A stretch of DNA of 64,000 nt from Pseudoflavonifractor sp. An44 (GCF_002161675.1 NZ_NFIH01000001.1:124001-188000); one strand, 5' to 3'; positions 51,775 through 62,068 are shown, counted from the first letter of the stretch. Notes: generated from the letters alone by a model not told the origin. Numbers and translations are program-made.

Positions 51775-53003
51775 TATTCGGCAATCTTCACGCAGTGGAA
51801 TACTTTCTTGCCCTTCTTGATGATGGCACCGTCGGCGCCGCAGTCCTGGCAGCAGAACTGGGCATTGACGTCGGTGACCTTGGCGTCGTTGACGGACACG
51901 CCGCCCTGCTGCACCAGACGGCGGGCCTCACCCTTGGAGGGGCACAGGCCGCACTTGACCAGCAGGTCCAGAAGGCCGATCTTGCCCTCGCAGAAGTCGT
52001 CCTGGCACAGGGTGGTGGTGGGCATGCTGGAGCGGTCCCCGCCGCCGGCAAACAGGGCCTTGGCAGCGGCCTGGGCCTTCTCTGCCTCCTCCTTGCCGTG
52101 GACCAGGGCGGTAAGCTCGTAGGCCAGAATCTCCTTGGCACGGTTCAACTGGCTGCCCTCCCATTGGTCCATCTCATCGATCTGCTCCAGAGGCAGGAAG
52201 GTGAGCATACGGATGCACTTGAGCACGTCGGCATCCTCCACATTGCGCCAGTACTGGTAGAAGTCGTAGGGGCTGGTCTTGTTGGGGTCCAGCCACACGG
52301 CACCCGCGGCAGTCTTGCCCATCTTCTTGCCCTCGCTGTTGAGCAGCAGGGTGATGGTCATGGCGTGGGCGTCCTGGCCCAGCTTGCGGCGGATGAGCTC
52401 AGTGCCGCCCAGCATGTTGGACCACTGGTCGTTGCCGCCAAACTGCATGTTGCAGTTGTAGTGCTGGAACAGGTAGTAGAAGTCGTAGGACTGCATGATC
52501 ATGTAGTTGAACTCCAGGAAGCTCAGGCCCTTCTCCATGCGCTGCTTGTAGCACTCGGCCCGGAGCATGTTGTTCACCGAGAAGCAGGCGCCCACTTCCC
52601 GCAGCAGCTCCACATAGTTGAGGTTCATCAGCCAGTCGGCGTTGTTGACCATCATGGCCTTGCCCGCGCCGAACTCAATGAACCGCTCCATCTGCTTTTT
52701 GAAGCAGTCGCAGTTGTGCTGGATGGTCTCGGGGGTCATCATGGTGCGCATGTCGCTGCGGCCGGAGGGGTCGCCCACCATGCCGGTGCCGCCGCCAATG
52801 AGGGCGATGGGGCGGTTGCCCGCCATCTGCAGCCGCTTCATGAGACACAGGGCCATGAAGTGGCCCACGTGGAGGGAGTCGGCGGTGGGGTCAAAGCCGA
52901 TGTAGAAGGTGGCTTTGCCGTTGTCGATCATCTCTCGAATTTCTTCCTCGTTGGTGACCTGGGCGATGAGGCCACGGGCCACCAGTTCATCGTACAATTT
53001 CAT
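51774..53003 (-). CDS. tyrS: tyrosyl-tRNA synthetase
   Basis: 409 residues. Class I signatures HVGHF (about 45, HIGH type) and KMGKT (about 230, KMSKS type), QFGGNDQW substrate loop and a C-terminal S4 RNA-binding domain ([18 protein letters not shown]). ATG at 53,003 follows AAGGAG. It is transcribed behind the EamA gene and a tyrosine T-box. Confidence 0.97.
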   Translation of the reverse strand: MKLYDELVARGLIAQVTNEEEIREMIDNGKATFYIGFDPTADSLHVGHFMALCLMKRLQMAGNRPIALIGGGTGMVGDPSGRSDMRTMMTPETIQHNCDCFKKQMERFIEFGAGKAMMVNNADWLMNLNYVELLREVGACFSVNNMLRAECYKQRMEKGLSFLEFNYMIMQSYDFYYLFQHYNCNMQFGGNDQWSNMLGGTELIRRKLGQDAHAMTITLLLNSEGKKMGKTAAGAVWLDPNKTSPYDFYQYWRNVEDADVLKCIRMLTFLPLEQIDEMDQWEGSQLNRAKEILAYELTALVHGKEEAEKAQAAAKALFAGGGDRSSMPTTTLCQDDFCEGKIGLLDLLVKCGLCPSKGEARRLVQQGGVSVNDAKVTDVNAQFCCQDCGADGAIIKKGKKVFHCVKIAE

Positions 53004-53019
53004 TTGGTCTACTCCTTTG

Positions 53020-53889
53020 TTATGATTTTGCCGCCACGGCCTGGGCCGCATCGGCTTTGGTCTTCCACACATTATACCCAACCACGCCGCCAATGACGAT
53101 CACCGCACCCACCAGGGACACGGGACCGATGGTCTCGTGGTAAATGAGGGCCACCAGAATGGGGTTTAAAATGGGCTCGATGCCCGACACCAAGCTGGCC
53201 GTCACCGCCGAGGTGCGGGCCAGGCCCAGGGTGAGCAGGATATAGGCCAAGGCCACCTGGAACACACCCAGCACCACCAGACTCAACAGAGTCACCGAGC
53301 TAACCCTTGTCTCCCCCATCAGCCAGGGCAACCCAATGAGGGCGCTGCCCACATTGCCCCAGAACACTGAGGAGATGGGGTCGGAGTCCGGCATATCCTG
53401 GAGGAGAAACACGCCCGCATAGCTGAACCCGGACAGCAGGGCCACCACGTTGCCCCCCATGCCCCCTGCCTGGAGGCTGTCCACGAAAAAGCACAGCACC
53501 CCCAGCACCACCACACCGCAGGCCACCAGCTCGCCCTTCCGGGGCATCTTCCGCCACACCAGGGCGGTGAGCAGCAGCACGAAGATGGGGGCAGTAAATT
53601 GCAGCACAATGGCGTTGGCCGCCGTGGTCATCTTGTTGGCCAAGGTAAACAGGGTGTTGGTGCCGCAGATGGCCACAGCACCCAGCCCGATCCAGGGATT
53701 GAACCGGGGCCGATGTCCCACCCGCCACAGGTAGAGGCCGATGACCACCAGGGCGATGAGATTGCGCCCGCTGTTGATGGACATGCCGCTCCAGGGGATC
53801 ACCTTGATACACACCCCACCCAAGCTGTACAGGATGGCCGCCAGAAATACCAGCACCACACCACTGCGTTCTTCCTTTTCTTTTGACAA
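53020..53889 (-). CDS. EamA/DMT-family transporter in the tyrosine T-box operon
   Basis: About 280 residues, ten membrane helices in two EamA repeats (about 12-140 and 150-275), the drug/metabolite transporter fold. The longest frame starts at TTG 53,889, which lies in the T tract of the T-box terminator; GTG at 53,859 with AAGGAAG upstream is a better start. It lies between a Tyr T-box and tyrS, so tyrosine or another aromatic compound is a plausible substrate, which is inference from regulation only. Confidence 0.9.
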   Translation of the reverse strand: MSKEKEERSGVVLVFLAAILYSLGGVCIKVIPWSGMSINSGRNLIALVVIGLYLWRVGHRPRFNPWIGLGAVAICGTNTLFTLANKMTTAANAIVLQFTAPIFVLLLTALVWRKMPRKGELVACGVVVLGVLCFFVDSLQAGGMGGNVVALLSGFSYAGVFLLQDMPDSDPISSVFWGNVGSALIGLPWLMGETRVSSVTLLSLVVLGVFQVALAYILLTLGLARTSAVTASLVSGIEPILNPILVALIYHETIGPVSLVGAVIVIGGVVGYNVWKTKADAAQAVAAKS

Positions 53890-54163
53890 AAAAACACCCC
53901 CTGTCCCGTAGGACAGAGGGCGTGAAACAACGCGGTACCACCTCTGTTTGCCGCTTCCTCACGAAAGTCGGCCTCAGGGAGTTTCCTTCAAACTCCAACG
54001 CGCAATATCGGGCGCACCCGTCCGTTCCTACTTGCAGCCCCAAGGGGGCCGTTTCAGAAGGCTGCTCCAAGGTGTATTCCCTCCCCGACGCTCTCTTCCT
54101 TGCACCCACCGGAAGCTCTCTGGGCAGCGGTCTGGGGAGATACTTCTCCTCTTCTCTGCATTG
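53888..54163 (-). promoter_or_regulatory. tyrosine-specific T-box leader
   Basis: On the minus strand the antiterminator box TGGTACCGCG (53,931-53,942) is followed by the terminator (stem 53,897-53,919, T run). Upstream, stem I holds an AGAGAG and a GGTGGGTGCAAGG-type loop, and the specifier position reads GAATACACC with TAC (54,074-54,076), a tyrosine codon. Uncharged tRNA-Tyr would switch on the EamA gene and tyrS. Confidence 0.92.
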
Positions 54164-54169
54164 TCACTG

Positions 54170-54198
54170 ATGATAGCACAGTTGTCTGTGCTTGTCAA
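54170..54198 (-). promoter_or_regulatory. promoter of the T-box operon
   Basis: Minus strand TTGACA, 17-base spacer, TATCAT, immediately before the T-box leader. It overlaps the last bases of the HAD phosphatase gene; a GCACAG/CTGTGC repeat lies in the spacer. Confidence 0.85.
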
Positions 54199-54992
54199 AC
54201 GCTTTCTGCGGGCAGCAGCGAGAAGTGGCGCAGGGCCTTGGAAATGCCCTCCTCCTCCACGGTGGCGGTGACGTAATCCGCCAATTCCTTCACCCGCTGG
54301 TCTGCCCCGCCCATGGCCACACTGGTTCCCACCAGGGCCATCATGGTCAAGTCGTTCTCTCCGTCTCCGAAGGCCATGGTCTCCTCGGGGCTTAAGCCGT
54401 AGTGGGCCATGGTGGCCCGAATGCCGTCGGCCTTGCCCTCCCCTTTGGACATCACGTCGATGCCCAGTGGGTGCCAGCGGCTGTAGCTGCACCCGGGCAT
54501 GACGGAGACGAACAGGTGCTCCTCCTCCTGGTTGACCAGGGGAATGAACTGATACACTTTTCCTTCCAGCATCCGCTGGGCGGACAGGACGGGGTACTGC
54601 TTGGTGTGCAAAAACTCGAACACCTCGTCCACCCGTCGATTGTGGCAGGTGAGATAGCTCACCCCGTTCTCCTCCACCAGGGCAGCCAGTTCCGGGTGGG
54701 CCTCCAGCACATCCTTGGCATTCCGCAGGTCCTCCAGGGGCAAGGGGTTATCCCGATATACCCCCTGGGCATTGAAGCAGCACTGACCATTCAAGGTGAT
54801 GTAACCGTCAAACACCACATCCCGCAGCATTCCGGTGCTCTCCAGGTCCTGGGGTGCCCGTCCGGAACAGACGAAAATGCGAATGCCCGCCCGCTGGAGG
54901 GCAAACAGGTCATCTCGGAGCTGTTGGGACATGATCTTGTTTTTATACGAGACCATGGTGCCGTCAATGTCAAAAAAGATCGCGCGTATCAT
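54195..54992 (-). CDS. Cof-type HAD-superfamily phosphatase
   Basis: 265 residues. Motif I FFDIDGTMVS (residues 5-14), motif II CSGRA, a C2B cap and motif IV AFGDGENDLTMM (about 205) define the Cof/YbiV group that dephosphorylates small phosphorylated metabolites or flavin precursors. Substrate cannot be told. Last gene of the long minus-strand cluster. Confidence 0.92.
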   Translation of the reverse strand: MIRAIFFDIDGTMVSYKNKIMSQQLRDDLFALQRAGIRIFVCSGRAPQDLESTGMLRDVVFDGYITLNGQCCFNAQGVYRDNPLPLEDLRNAKDVLEAHPELAALVEENGVSYLTCHNRRVDEVFEFLHTKQYPVLSAQRMLEGKVYQFIPLVNQEEEHLFVSVMPGCSYSRWHPLGIDVMSKGEGKADGIRATMAHYGLSPEETMAFGDGENDLTMMALVGTSVAMGGADQRVKELADYVTATVEEEGISKALRHFSLLPAESV

Positions 54993-55014
54993 GGGTTAGT
55001 TCCTCCGTGTATGG

Positions 55015-56706
55015 TTATGCTTGTGTCTGTTTCCAGGCTTCCGCCTTTTGCAGCAACTCCTCCGCCCCTTCCAACAGGATGGCGGTGGAAGCGCCGCCGC
55101 TGAGGCGGGCCAGCTCTTCCCGGCGGCGTGGCCGGTCCAACTGCTCCACCCGGGTGTAGGTGCGGCCATCCCGCTCCCCCTTCTCCACCGAGAAGTGCAC
55201 GTCGCCCATGGCGGCGATCTGGGGCAGGTGGGTGACGCACAGCACCTGGCGGCCCCGGGCCACCTGGCTGAGCTTCTGGGCCACTTTGGTGGCGGCTCGA
55301 CCGGATACTCCAGTGTCCACCTCGTCAAAGACCATAGTAGTAACGCAGTCGGTCTCGGCCAGCACGTTTTTCAGCGCCAGCATGATGCGGCTGAGCTCGC
55401 CGCCAGAGGCGATGCGGTTGATGGGCTTCAAATCCTCCCCCAAGTTGGCGGACATGAGGAACCGGACCCGGTCCATGCCGAACTCATTGAGGCCGTCCTC
55501 CCCTTCCACGGGGCCAAATTCCACTTCAAACCGCACCCGGGGCATGTCCAGGTCGGACAGCTCCTGCTGAATGCGCCGGGACAATTCCTTGGCCGCCTTC
55601 TGACGGGCCTTGGACAGTTGTTCAGCCTCCTGTTGGGCCGCCTGCACCGCCTGGGCCACTTCCCGCTCCAGCTTCTCCCGGCGCTCGTCGGAGAACTGGA
55701 TGTTGTCCAACTCGGTCTGGCACCGGTCCAGATAAGCCAGCATCTCCTCCTCGTCCGCTCCGTACTTGCGCTTGAGGCGGTGGAGCAGGTCCAGCCGCTC
55801 CTCCACGTCGTCCAGCTGGCCGGGATAGAAGTCCAGGCCGCTGCGGGCGTCCCGCACCAGTTCCGCCACATCGTCGGCGGCGTAGCGCAGCTGGGACACC
55901 TTCTGGGCCAGCTCGGACAGCTCGGCGCTGTACCGCCCCCCCTGGGTCAGGGCGTTTTCAGCGCTTGTCAGCAGGGCCACCGCTCCGTCGGACATCTCGC
56001 CCCCGGTGAGGGCCTGCCACGCCTGGTCCACGGCATCGGTGATGCGCTCGGCGTTGCGGAGAATCTCCCGCTGGGCGGTGAGCTCCGCCTCCTCACCCAC
56101 CCGCAGCTGGGCCCGCTCCAGCTCTCCAATCTGGTGCTGGAGGGTGTCCATGCGCCGGGCCTTCTCCCCCTCGTCCATCTGCACCGCTTTGAGCTGGGCC
56201 CGCAGGTCCTTCACACGCTCATAGGCCGCAGTGTAATTCTGGCGCTGGGGAGCCAGGTGGGCGAAGTTATCCAGGCTCTCCAGGTGGGTCTCCTCGTCTA
56301 AGAGCTGCTGGCCGTCGTGCTGGCCGTGGATGTTCAAAAGCTGGCTGCCCAGCTCCCGCAGCTGGGTCACCAGCACCGGGTGCCCGTTGACCCGACAGGT
56401 GTTTTTCCCGTCGGGGTGGATGACCCGCTCCACCAACAGCTCCCCGTTTTCATCAGGGGCAATGCCGTACTGTTCAAACCAGTTTAAGGCGGGCAGTCCG
56501 CCAAACACCCCCGTCACCCGGGCACACTTGGCCCCGGTGCGGATGAGGTCCCGGCTGGTCCGCCCGCCGATGATGGCGCCGATGGCGTCCACCACAATGG
56601 ATTTACCCGCTCCCGTCTCGCCGGTAAGCACGTTAAATCCCTCTCCAAAGGCGATTTCCGCCTGGGAAATCACCGCAATATCCTCAATGTGAAGCAAGGA
56701 AAGCAT
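55015..56706 (-). CDS. recN: DNA repair protein RecN
   Basis: 563 residues. SMC-like: N-terminal Walker A GETGAGKSI (about 30), long coiled coils (about 150-370), the ABC signature ASGGELSRIMLAL (about 430) and Walker B MVFDEVDTGVSG. RecN acts early in double-strand break repair. Placed after argR as in many Firmicutes. Confidence 0.97.
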   Translation of the reverse strand: MLSLLHIEDIAVISQAEIAFGEGFNVLTGETGAGKSIVVDAIGAIIGGRTSRDLIRTGAKCARVTGVFGGLPALNWFEQYGIAPDENGELLVERVIHPDGKNTCRVNGHPVLVTQLRELGSQLLNIHGQHDGQQLLDEETHLESLDNFAHLAPQRQNYTAAYERVKDLRAQLKAVQMDEGEKARRMDTLQHQIGELERAQLRVGEEAELTAQREILRNAERITDAVDQAWQALTGGEMSDGAVALLTSAENALTQGGRYSAELSELAQKVSQLRYAADDVAELVRDARSGLDFYPGQLDDVEERLDLLHRLKRKYGADEEEMLAYLDRCQTELDNIQFSDERREKLEREVAQAVQAAQQEAEQLSKARQKAAKELSRRIQQELSDLDMPRVRFEVEFGPVEGEDGLNEFGMDRVRFLMSANLGEDLKPINRIASGGELSRIMLALKNVLAETDCVTTMVFDEVDTGVSGRAATKVAQKLSQVARGRQVLCVTHLPQIAAMGDVHFSVEKGERDGRTYTRVEQLDRPRRREELARLSGGASTAILLEGAEELLQKAEAWKQTQA

Positions 56707-56734
56707 ATCAAATCTCCCCGTTTGGCGCCTGCTC

Positions 56735-57190
56735 TCAGTCCAGCATGGCCGCCATTTCTCGACAAAATTCTTCCGCCAGGTGGTTGGTGCGCATGATGAT
56801 GATCACCGTGTCGTCCCCGGCCAGAGAGCCCACGAATCCGTCGATATCCATCCCGTCCAGGGCGGCTCCTGCCGCAGAGGCAAGCCCCGGCATGGTCTTG
56901 ACCACCACGATGTTCTGGGCCACGTCAAAGGAGGTGACGCCTTCCTTGAAAATGTTGCGCAGACGGCCGGCAAAGTTGTGGTGAGGCTGTTTGTTTTGCG
57001 CCACCACGTACTTGTAGGTCCCGGCCCCGGTGGGTTGCTTGACCAGGTTCAGCTCTTTTATGTCCCGGGAAATGGTGGCCTGAGTGGCCAAAATCCCACA
57101 CGCCCGCAGGCTCTCCAGCATCTGTTCCTGGGTCTCAATGTCCTGCTCGGCGATGATACGCAGAATTTCCGACTGTCGCTTTGACTTCAT
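56735..57190 (-). CDS. argR: arginine repressor ArgR/AhrC
   Basis: 151 residues: an N-terminal winged helix (RQSEILRIIAEQDIETQEQML, ATQATISRDIKELNL) and a C-terminal arginine-binding and hexamer domain with GTIAGDDT-like SLAGDDTVIIIMR. Regulates arginine metabolism genes. Lies between nadK and recN, the usual place. Confidence 0.95.
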   Translation of the reverse strand: MKSKRQSEILRIIAEQDIETQEQMLESLRACGILATQATISRDIKELNLVKQPTGAGTYKYVVAQNKQPHHNFAGRLRNIFKEGVTSFDVAQNIVVVKTMPGLASAAGAALDGMDIDGFVGSLAGDDTVIIIMRTNHLAEEFCREMAAMLD

Positions 57191-57194
57191 CCTC

Positions 57195-58064
57195 TCACGC
57201 CTTTCCCAATTTCTGATTGATAACCTCGTAGAAGGTCCGTCCGGTGAGCTTGACCAGCCGGGTCACGTGGCGGGACCGGCGGCACTCCACCCAGTCCCCC
57301 GGCTGGACCTTGAACGCCCGGCCGCCGTCCACCGACAGGCTGGCATTTTTCCGGCTGCCTGGGGCCAGCCGCACCCCCACTGACCGCTCACTGCCCAGCA
57401 CAAAGGGCTTGGCGTGGAGGGAGTGGGCGCAGATGGGAGTGATGATCATATTCTCCGCTGTGGGCTCCACAATGGGCCCCCCTGCCGCCAGAGAGTAGGC
57501 AGTGGACCCGGTGGGGGTGGCGATGACCACTCCGTCCCCAGAGAAGGAGGAGATCACCGTCCGGTCCCCCGTCACTTGCAGGTCCAGCACCCGGGCCACC
57601 GAGGTGCCCTTGGTGATCACGGCGTCGTTGAGGGCGGTCTCAGAGAACACCCACCGCCCGTCCCGGCGCACAGTGATGTCCAGCATCATCCGCTTCTCAA
57701 TGGTGTACTTTCCCGCCGTCAGGCGGCTGAGCATGGACAGCTCGTGCTGCTCCAGCTCGGCCATAAAGCCCACGCTGCCCAGATTGATGCCCAGCACCGG
57801 AATCTGGTGGGCGTTTGCGTCCCGGGCGGCGTGGAGGATGGTGCCGTCCCCGCCAAAGCACACCAGCACGTCGGTGTCCTCCAGCTCGGCGCTCATCTGC
57901 CCAAAGGGCTGGTGGGCGGGCAGGTGGACCCGGCTGGAGTCCTCCAGATCAAAAGGCAGGCAGATGACCACCTGGGCCCCGTTGTCCTCCAAAATCCGCT
58001 TGGCGGTCATGGCTGTTTTAAGCCCCCGGTCCCGGTAAGGGTTGGGGCTGAGTAGCACCTTCAT
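57195..58064 (-). CDS. nadK: NAD kinase
   Basis: 289 residues. The GGDGT motif (FGGDGTILHAA, about 63), NLGSVGFM and the TPTGSTAYSLAAGGPI segment (about 165) are diagnostic. It phosphorylates NAD to NADP. ATG at 58,064 overlaps the tlyA stop by four bases; the longer frame to 58,124 runs inside tlyA. Confidence 0.97.
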   Translation of the reverse strand: MKVLLSPNPYRDRGLKTAMTAKRILEDNGAQVVICLPFDLEDSSRVHLPAHQPFGQMSAELEDTDVLVCFGGDGTILHAARDANAHQIPVLGINLGSVGFMAELEQHELSMLSRLTAGKYTIEKRMMLDITVRRDGRWVFSETALNDAVITKGTSVARVLDLQVTGDRTVISSFSGDGVVIATPTGSTAYSLAAGGPIVEPTAENMIITPICAHSLHAKPFVLGSERSVGVRLAPGSRKNASLSVDGGRAFKVQPGDWVECRRSRHVTRLVKLTGRTFYEVINQKLGKA

Positions 58065-58870
58065 GGGTTCTCTCCTTCCATCTGGGCGTGGGAGCGGCGT
58101 ACCAAGTCCTCCAGGTCGCCCCACTCCGGCTCTCCCGGCTTGGCCTGCATATACCCCAGATACTCGATGTTGCCCTCTGGGCCACGGATGGGAGAGAAGT
58201 CAATGCCCTTGACGGTAAAGCCCGCCTCGGCGGCGTGCTGGGTGAAGTGCTCCAGCACCTCCAGGTGGACGGCGGGGTCCCGGACCACGCCCTTTTTGCC
58301 CACCTTCTCCCGTCCGGCCTCGAACTGGGGCTTGATGAGGGCCACCACCTCCCCGTCCTCGCTCATGAGTTGGCGCAGGGCGGGAAGAATCAATTTCAAA
58401 GAGATAAACGAGACGTCAATGGAGGCAAAGTCCAGCACGTCAGGGATCTCGTTATGAGACAGGTACCGGGCATTGGTGCGCTCCAGCACCACCACCCGCT
58501 CGTCGCTGCGCAGAGACCAGGCCAGCTGGCCATAGCCCACGTCTACGGCGTACACCTTGGCCGCCCCGTTTTGCAGCATACAGTCGGTGAAGCCTCCGGT
58601 GGAGGCGCCAATGTCCGCCGCCGTCTTGCCCTTAAGGTCAATGGGGAAGTGCTTCATCGCCTTCTCCAGCTTCAACCCGCCCCGGCTGACGTAGCGCAGG
58701 GTCTGGCCCCGCACCTCCAGGGCCGTATCCTCATCCAGGGTCATCCCCGCCTTGTCCAGGCGCTTCTCCCCAGAATACACCTGTCCGGCCATGATGATGG
58801 CCTGGGCCTTTTGGCGGCTCTCCACCAGCCCCTTCTCCACCATCAGCACATCCAAGCGTTTTTTAGCCAT
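58061..58870 (-). CDS. tlyA: TlyA-family rRNA 2'-O-methyltransferase
   Basis: 269 residues: an N-terminal S4 domain (RLDVLMVEKGLVESRQKAQA) and an FtsJ-type methyltransferase (DIGASTGGFTDCML, about 85; ALIKPQFEAG). Family members 2'-O-methylate ribosomal RNA; older annotations say hemolysin A. It overlaps dxs by 8 bases. Confidence 0.95.
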   Translation of the reverse strand: MAKKRLDVLMVEKGLVESRQKAQAIIMAGQVYSGEKRLDKAGMTLDEDTALEVRGQTLRYVSRGGLKLEKAMKHFPIDLKGKTAADIGASTGGFTDCMLQNGAAKVYAVDVGYGQLAWSLRSDERVVVLERTNARYLSHNEIPDVLDFASIDVSFISLKLILPALRQLMSEDGEVVALIKPQFEAGREKVGKKGVVRDPAVHLEVLEHFTQHAAEAGFTVKGIDFSPIRGPEGNIEYLGYMQAKPGEPEWGDLEDLVRRSHAQMEGENP

Positions 58871-60698
58871 TGGCGATCACCTCCATTGCTTTTTGACAAA
58901 TTCCTGCCCCGTCGATGCCGGTCATCTCCCGCAGCTGGGCCACCGAGCCCTGGGGCACAAACTGGTCTCCCAGATTCATCAGGGCCGCCTTCACAGGCAC
59001 CCCGGCCAAGGCCAGCTCCGAGATGATGGTACGTCCCACGCAGCCGGAGTCGTTGCACTCCTCGGCTACGATGAGCCGCCCGGTTTGCTCACACAGGCGG
59101 CGGATGGGGCCCATATCCAGGGGACGGATGCTGTTGAGCTTCACCACCGCTACGGAGTGCCCCCGCTGCTCCAAGAGCTGGGCGGCCTGGAGCACCTGGT
59201 CCACCATAGTGCCATAGGCCACCAAGGTCACATCGGTGCCCTCTTGAATCACCGTGGTGCCGTCCACCCCGGCCACCTGGGTCCACTGCCCTTCCCCGCC
59301 CCGGGGATAACGAATGGCCACCGGGCCGGTCATCTCACACACCGCATGGCGGAGCATGGCCCGCAGCTCGGCAAAGCTGGCAGGGCATAAAATCTGCATC
59401 CCGGGCACCGTGGACAAAAAGCCCACATCAAACACGCCGTGGTGGGTCTCGCCGTCCTCTCCCACCAGGCCCGCCCGGTCCACGGCCAGGATGCCGTGGA
59501 GGTTTTGCAGGGCCATGTCGTGGATGAGCATGTCATAGCCCCGCTGTAAGAACGTAGAGTACACCGCAAACACCGGCAGGGCTCCCTGCTTGGCCAGACC
59601 TCCAGTCATGGCCACCGCGTGGCCCTCGGCGATACCTACGTCAAAGAATCGTTGGGGATAGCGGCGGGCAAACTCGTCCAGGCCAGTGCCCAGCCGCATA
59701 GCTGCCGTGATGGCCACCAGCTCCGGTTTTTCCTCAGCCAGCTGGCACATGGTCTCCCCAAACACCGAGGAGAAGTTAGCGCCCCCTGCCTTGGACACCG
59801 CCAGCCCCTTCTCCACATCAAAGGGGCCCACCCCGTGGAACTGATCCGGTTGGCGTTCTGCCGGTGTATAGCCCTTCCCCTTTACAGTTTTGACGTGGAG
59901 CAGCACCGGGCAATTGAGCTCCTTGGCGTAGCGGAACATCCGGGTAAGGTAGCTCACGTCGTGGCCGTCCACAGGGCCCAGGTAGGTAAAGCCCATGTCC
60001 TCAAACATGGAGTAGCCCAAGATGGCGTCCTTCACCATCTTCTTGGCCCGGTGGGTGACCTTGTAAACCGCTTGTCCCACGGCATTTTTCCCGGTGACAC
60101 TGCGGTAGAGCTTTTTCAGGTGCAGGTACTGGGGTTTGAGGCGCTGGCGGGACAGGTGGGCGGCCACGCCGCCCACGCTCTTGGTGATGGACATGCCATT
60201 GTCGTTGAGGATGACAATGATGGGCTCGCCGCTGCTGCCCGCATCGGCCAGGCCCTCAAAGGCCAGTCCACCGGTGAGCGCGCCGTCCCCGATGAGGGCC
60301 AGCACGCTGTAGTCTTCCTTGTTGACGGTACGGGCCCGGGCCATGCCCAGGGCCACGGACACCGAGTTGGAGGCGTGGCCGGCAATGAAGGCGTCTGCCC
60401 GGCTCTCGTGGGGCTTGGGGAAGCCGGACAGGCCGCCGAACTTCCGCAGGGTGTTCATGGCCGAGCCCCGCCCGGTGAGGAGCTTGTGGGCGTAGCACTG
60501 GTGGCCCACGTCAAAGACCAGACGGTCCACATCCAGGTCAAAGACCCGGTGCACCGCCACCAAGATCTCCACCACGCCCAGACTGGAGGCCAGGTGTCCC
60601 CCGGTCTTGGAGACCGTCTGGATCATCTGTACCCGCAGCTGCTGGCACAGCTGTCTGGCCTGTTGGTCTGTCATCTCGCTGTATTGCTGAGGCAACAC
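58863..60698 (-). CDS. dxs: 1-deoxy-D-xylulose-5-phosphate synthase
   Basis: 611 residues. TPP-binding GDGALTGGLAFEGL (about 140) and LNDNGMSI, the transketolase His/Glu segments GIAEGHAV and DRAGLVGEDGETHHGVFD fit DXS. It makes DXP for the MEP isoprenoid pathway and thiamine. Together with ispA it supplies isoprenoids. Confidence 0.97.
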   Translation of the reverse strand: MLPQQYSEMTDQQARQLCQQLRVQMIQTVSKTGGHLASSLGVVEILVAVHRVFDLDVDRLVFDVGHQCYAHKLLTGRGSAMNTLRKFGGLSGFPKPHESRADAFIAGHASNSVSVALGMARARTVNKEDYSVLALIGDGALTGGLAFEGLADAGSSGEPIIVILNDNGMSITKSVGGVAAHLSRQRLKPQYLHLKKLYRSVTGKNAVGQAVYKVTHRAKKMVKDAILGYSMFEDMGFTYLGPVDGHDVSYLTRMFRYAKELNCPVLLHVKTVKGKGYTPAERQPDQFHGVGPFDVEKGLAVSKAGGANFSSVFGETMCQLAEEKPELVAITAAMRLGTGLDEFARRYPQRFFDVGIAEGHAVAMTGGLAKQGALPVFAVYSTFLQRGYDMLIHDMALQNLHGILAVDRAGLVGEDGETHHGVFDVGFLSTVPGMQILCPASFAELRAMLRHAVCEMTGPVAIRYPRGGEGQWTQVAGVDGTTVIQEGTDVTLVAYGTMVDQVLQAAQLLEQRGHSVAVVKLNSIRPLDMGPIRRLCEQTGRLIVAEECNDSGCVGRTIISELALAGVPVKAALMNLGDQFVPQGSVAQLREMTGIDGAGICQKAMEVIANG

Positions 60699-60725
60699 GC
60701 GGCTCCACTCCTTCCTGTATGGGGG

Positions 60726-61163
60726 TTACAGCAGAAAATACGCTCCAGCTGTCCCCACGACGACACCCAGAACTGCCCCGGCTGCCACTTGCAGCGGGGT
60801 GTGGCCGATGAGCTCCTTGAGTTCCTCGGCAAACAGCTCTGGCTTGTATTCATCCCAGTTTTTCATGATGTAGTTGAGGATTTTGGCCTGCTCTCCCGTC
60901 TCCTTGCGGACGTTGGCGGCGTCGTACATCACCACAAAGGCCACCACCACCGCCAGGGCGAACACCGGCTGGTCAAACCCGGCGGTCATGCCGATACCAG
61001 AGGCACAGGCACACACCAGAGCCGAGTGGGAACTGGGCATTCCGCCGCCGGTGAACAGGTAGCTCCAGTCCACCTTGCGGTAGACCACCACGGAGATGAG
61101 CATCTTCAACGCCTGGGCAATGGCCCAGGCGGCCACAGCCAGAAATAAGATGGGTGAGATCAT
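60726..61163 (-). CDS. divergent PAP2-family (YuiD-like) membrane protein
   Basis: 145 residues, four membrane helices, with MPSSHSALVCA (about 40) and MYDAANVRKETG, the marks of the divergent PAP2/YuiD group. It may act on isoprenoid or lipid phosphates, which fits its place between ispA and dxs, but activity is unproven. Confidence 0.88.
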   Translation of the reverse strand: MISPILFLAVAAWAIAQALKMLISVVVYRKVDWSYLFTGGGMPSSHSALVCACASGIGMTAGFDQPVFALAVVVAFVVMYDAANVRKETGEQAKILNYIMKNWDEYKPELFAEELKELIGHTPLQVAAGAVLGVVVGTAGAYFLL

Positions 61164-61180
61164 GGCGTATACCTCCCTTT

Positions 61181-62068
61181 TTAGTGGTCCCGCTTGGCCA
61201 GGGCATCCGCCAGAGCGCAGAGGAACTCACCTGTGTCCGGGAACGCCTCCTGCACCGCCAGCTTGGCCCGGTGGGTATACCGCTGCACCAGCTCCTGGCA
61301 GGAGTCCAGGCCATACAGGGTGACATAGGTCACCTTGCCGTTCTCCCGGTCAGACCCCACGGGCTTGCCCAGCTGCTGGGTGGTGGACTCCTCGTCCAGC
61401 ATGTCGTCCCGAATTTGGAACGCCATACCCAGGCCCTGGGCGTACTCCTTGGCCGCCTTCCACTGTGCCATGGTGGGAGCCACCGGGGAGGCAGTCAGGC
61501 CCAGCAGGCAGGCGGCCTTGAGAAGGGCCGCCGTCTTCCAGCTGTGCACCAGGTTCAGCCGCTCCTCGGTCTGGTTGTCCCCGTTCATGTCCAGGTACTG
61601 CCCGGCGCAGATGCCCTGGATGGCACCCGCCGCCTGGGCCAGCACGGCACAGGCCTCGCCGTTGGATTCCACACGCTGGGTACGCCGGGAGGTGGCCAGC
61701 CGGGAAAAGGCCTCCGCCTGGAGGGCATCACCGGCCAGCACAGCGGTGCACTCTCCGTACACCTTGTGGCAGGTGGGCTTGCCCCGGCGCAGGTCATCGT
61801 TGTCCATACAGGGCAGGTCGTCGTGGATGAGGGAATAGGTATGGAGCATCTCCACCGCCACGGCGTAGTCCACAGCGGGCTCCATGGACCCGCACAGGGC
61901 CTCACAGAACTTCAACACCAGCACCGGACGAATCCGCTTGCCCCCGGCCAACAGGCTGTACCGCATGGCCTGCAACAGCTCCTGGTGGGGGCCCATATCC
62001 AAAAGGCTCTCTTTCAGGGCCTGCTCCGCCATCTGGCGGGCCTGCTCATATTGTGCCTCATAGTCCAT
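61181..62068 (-). CDS. ispA: polyprenyl (farnesyl) diphosphate synthase
   Basis: 295 residues. First aspartate-rich motif SLIHDDLPCMDNDDLRRGK (about 85), second FQIRDDMLD (about 225) and GGKRIRP (about 45). Condenses IPP with DMAPP/GPP to farnesyl diphosphate. Its ATG overlaps the end of xseB. Confidence 0.96.
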   Translation of the reverse strand: MDYEAQYEQARQMAEQALKESLLDMGPHQELLQAMRYSLLAGGKRIRPVLVLKFCEALCGSMEPAVDYAVAVEMLHTYSLIHDDLPCMDNDDLRRGKPTCHKVYGECTAVLAGDALQAEAFSRLATSRRTQRVESNGEACAVLAQAAGAIQGICAGQYLDMNGDNQTEERLNLVHSWKTAALLKAACLLGLTASPVAPTMAQWKAAKEYAQGLGMAFQIRDDMLDEESTTQQLGKPVGSDRENGKVTYVTLYGLDSCQELVQRYTHRAKLAVQEAFPDTGEFLCALADALAKRDH

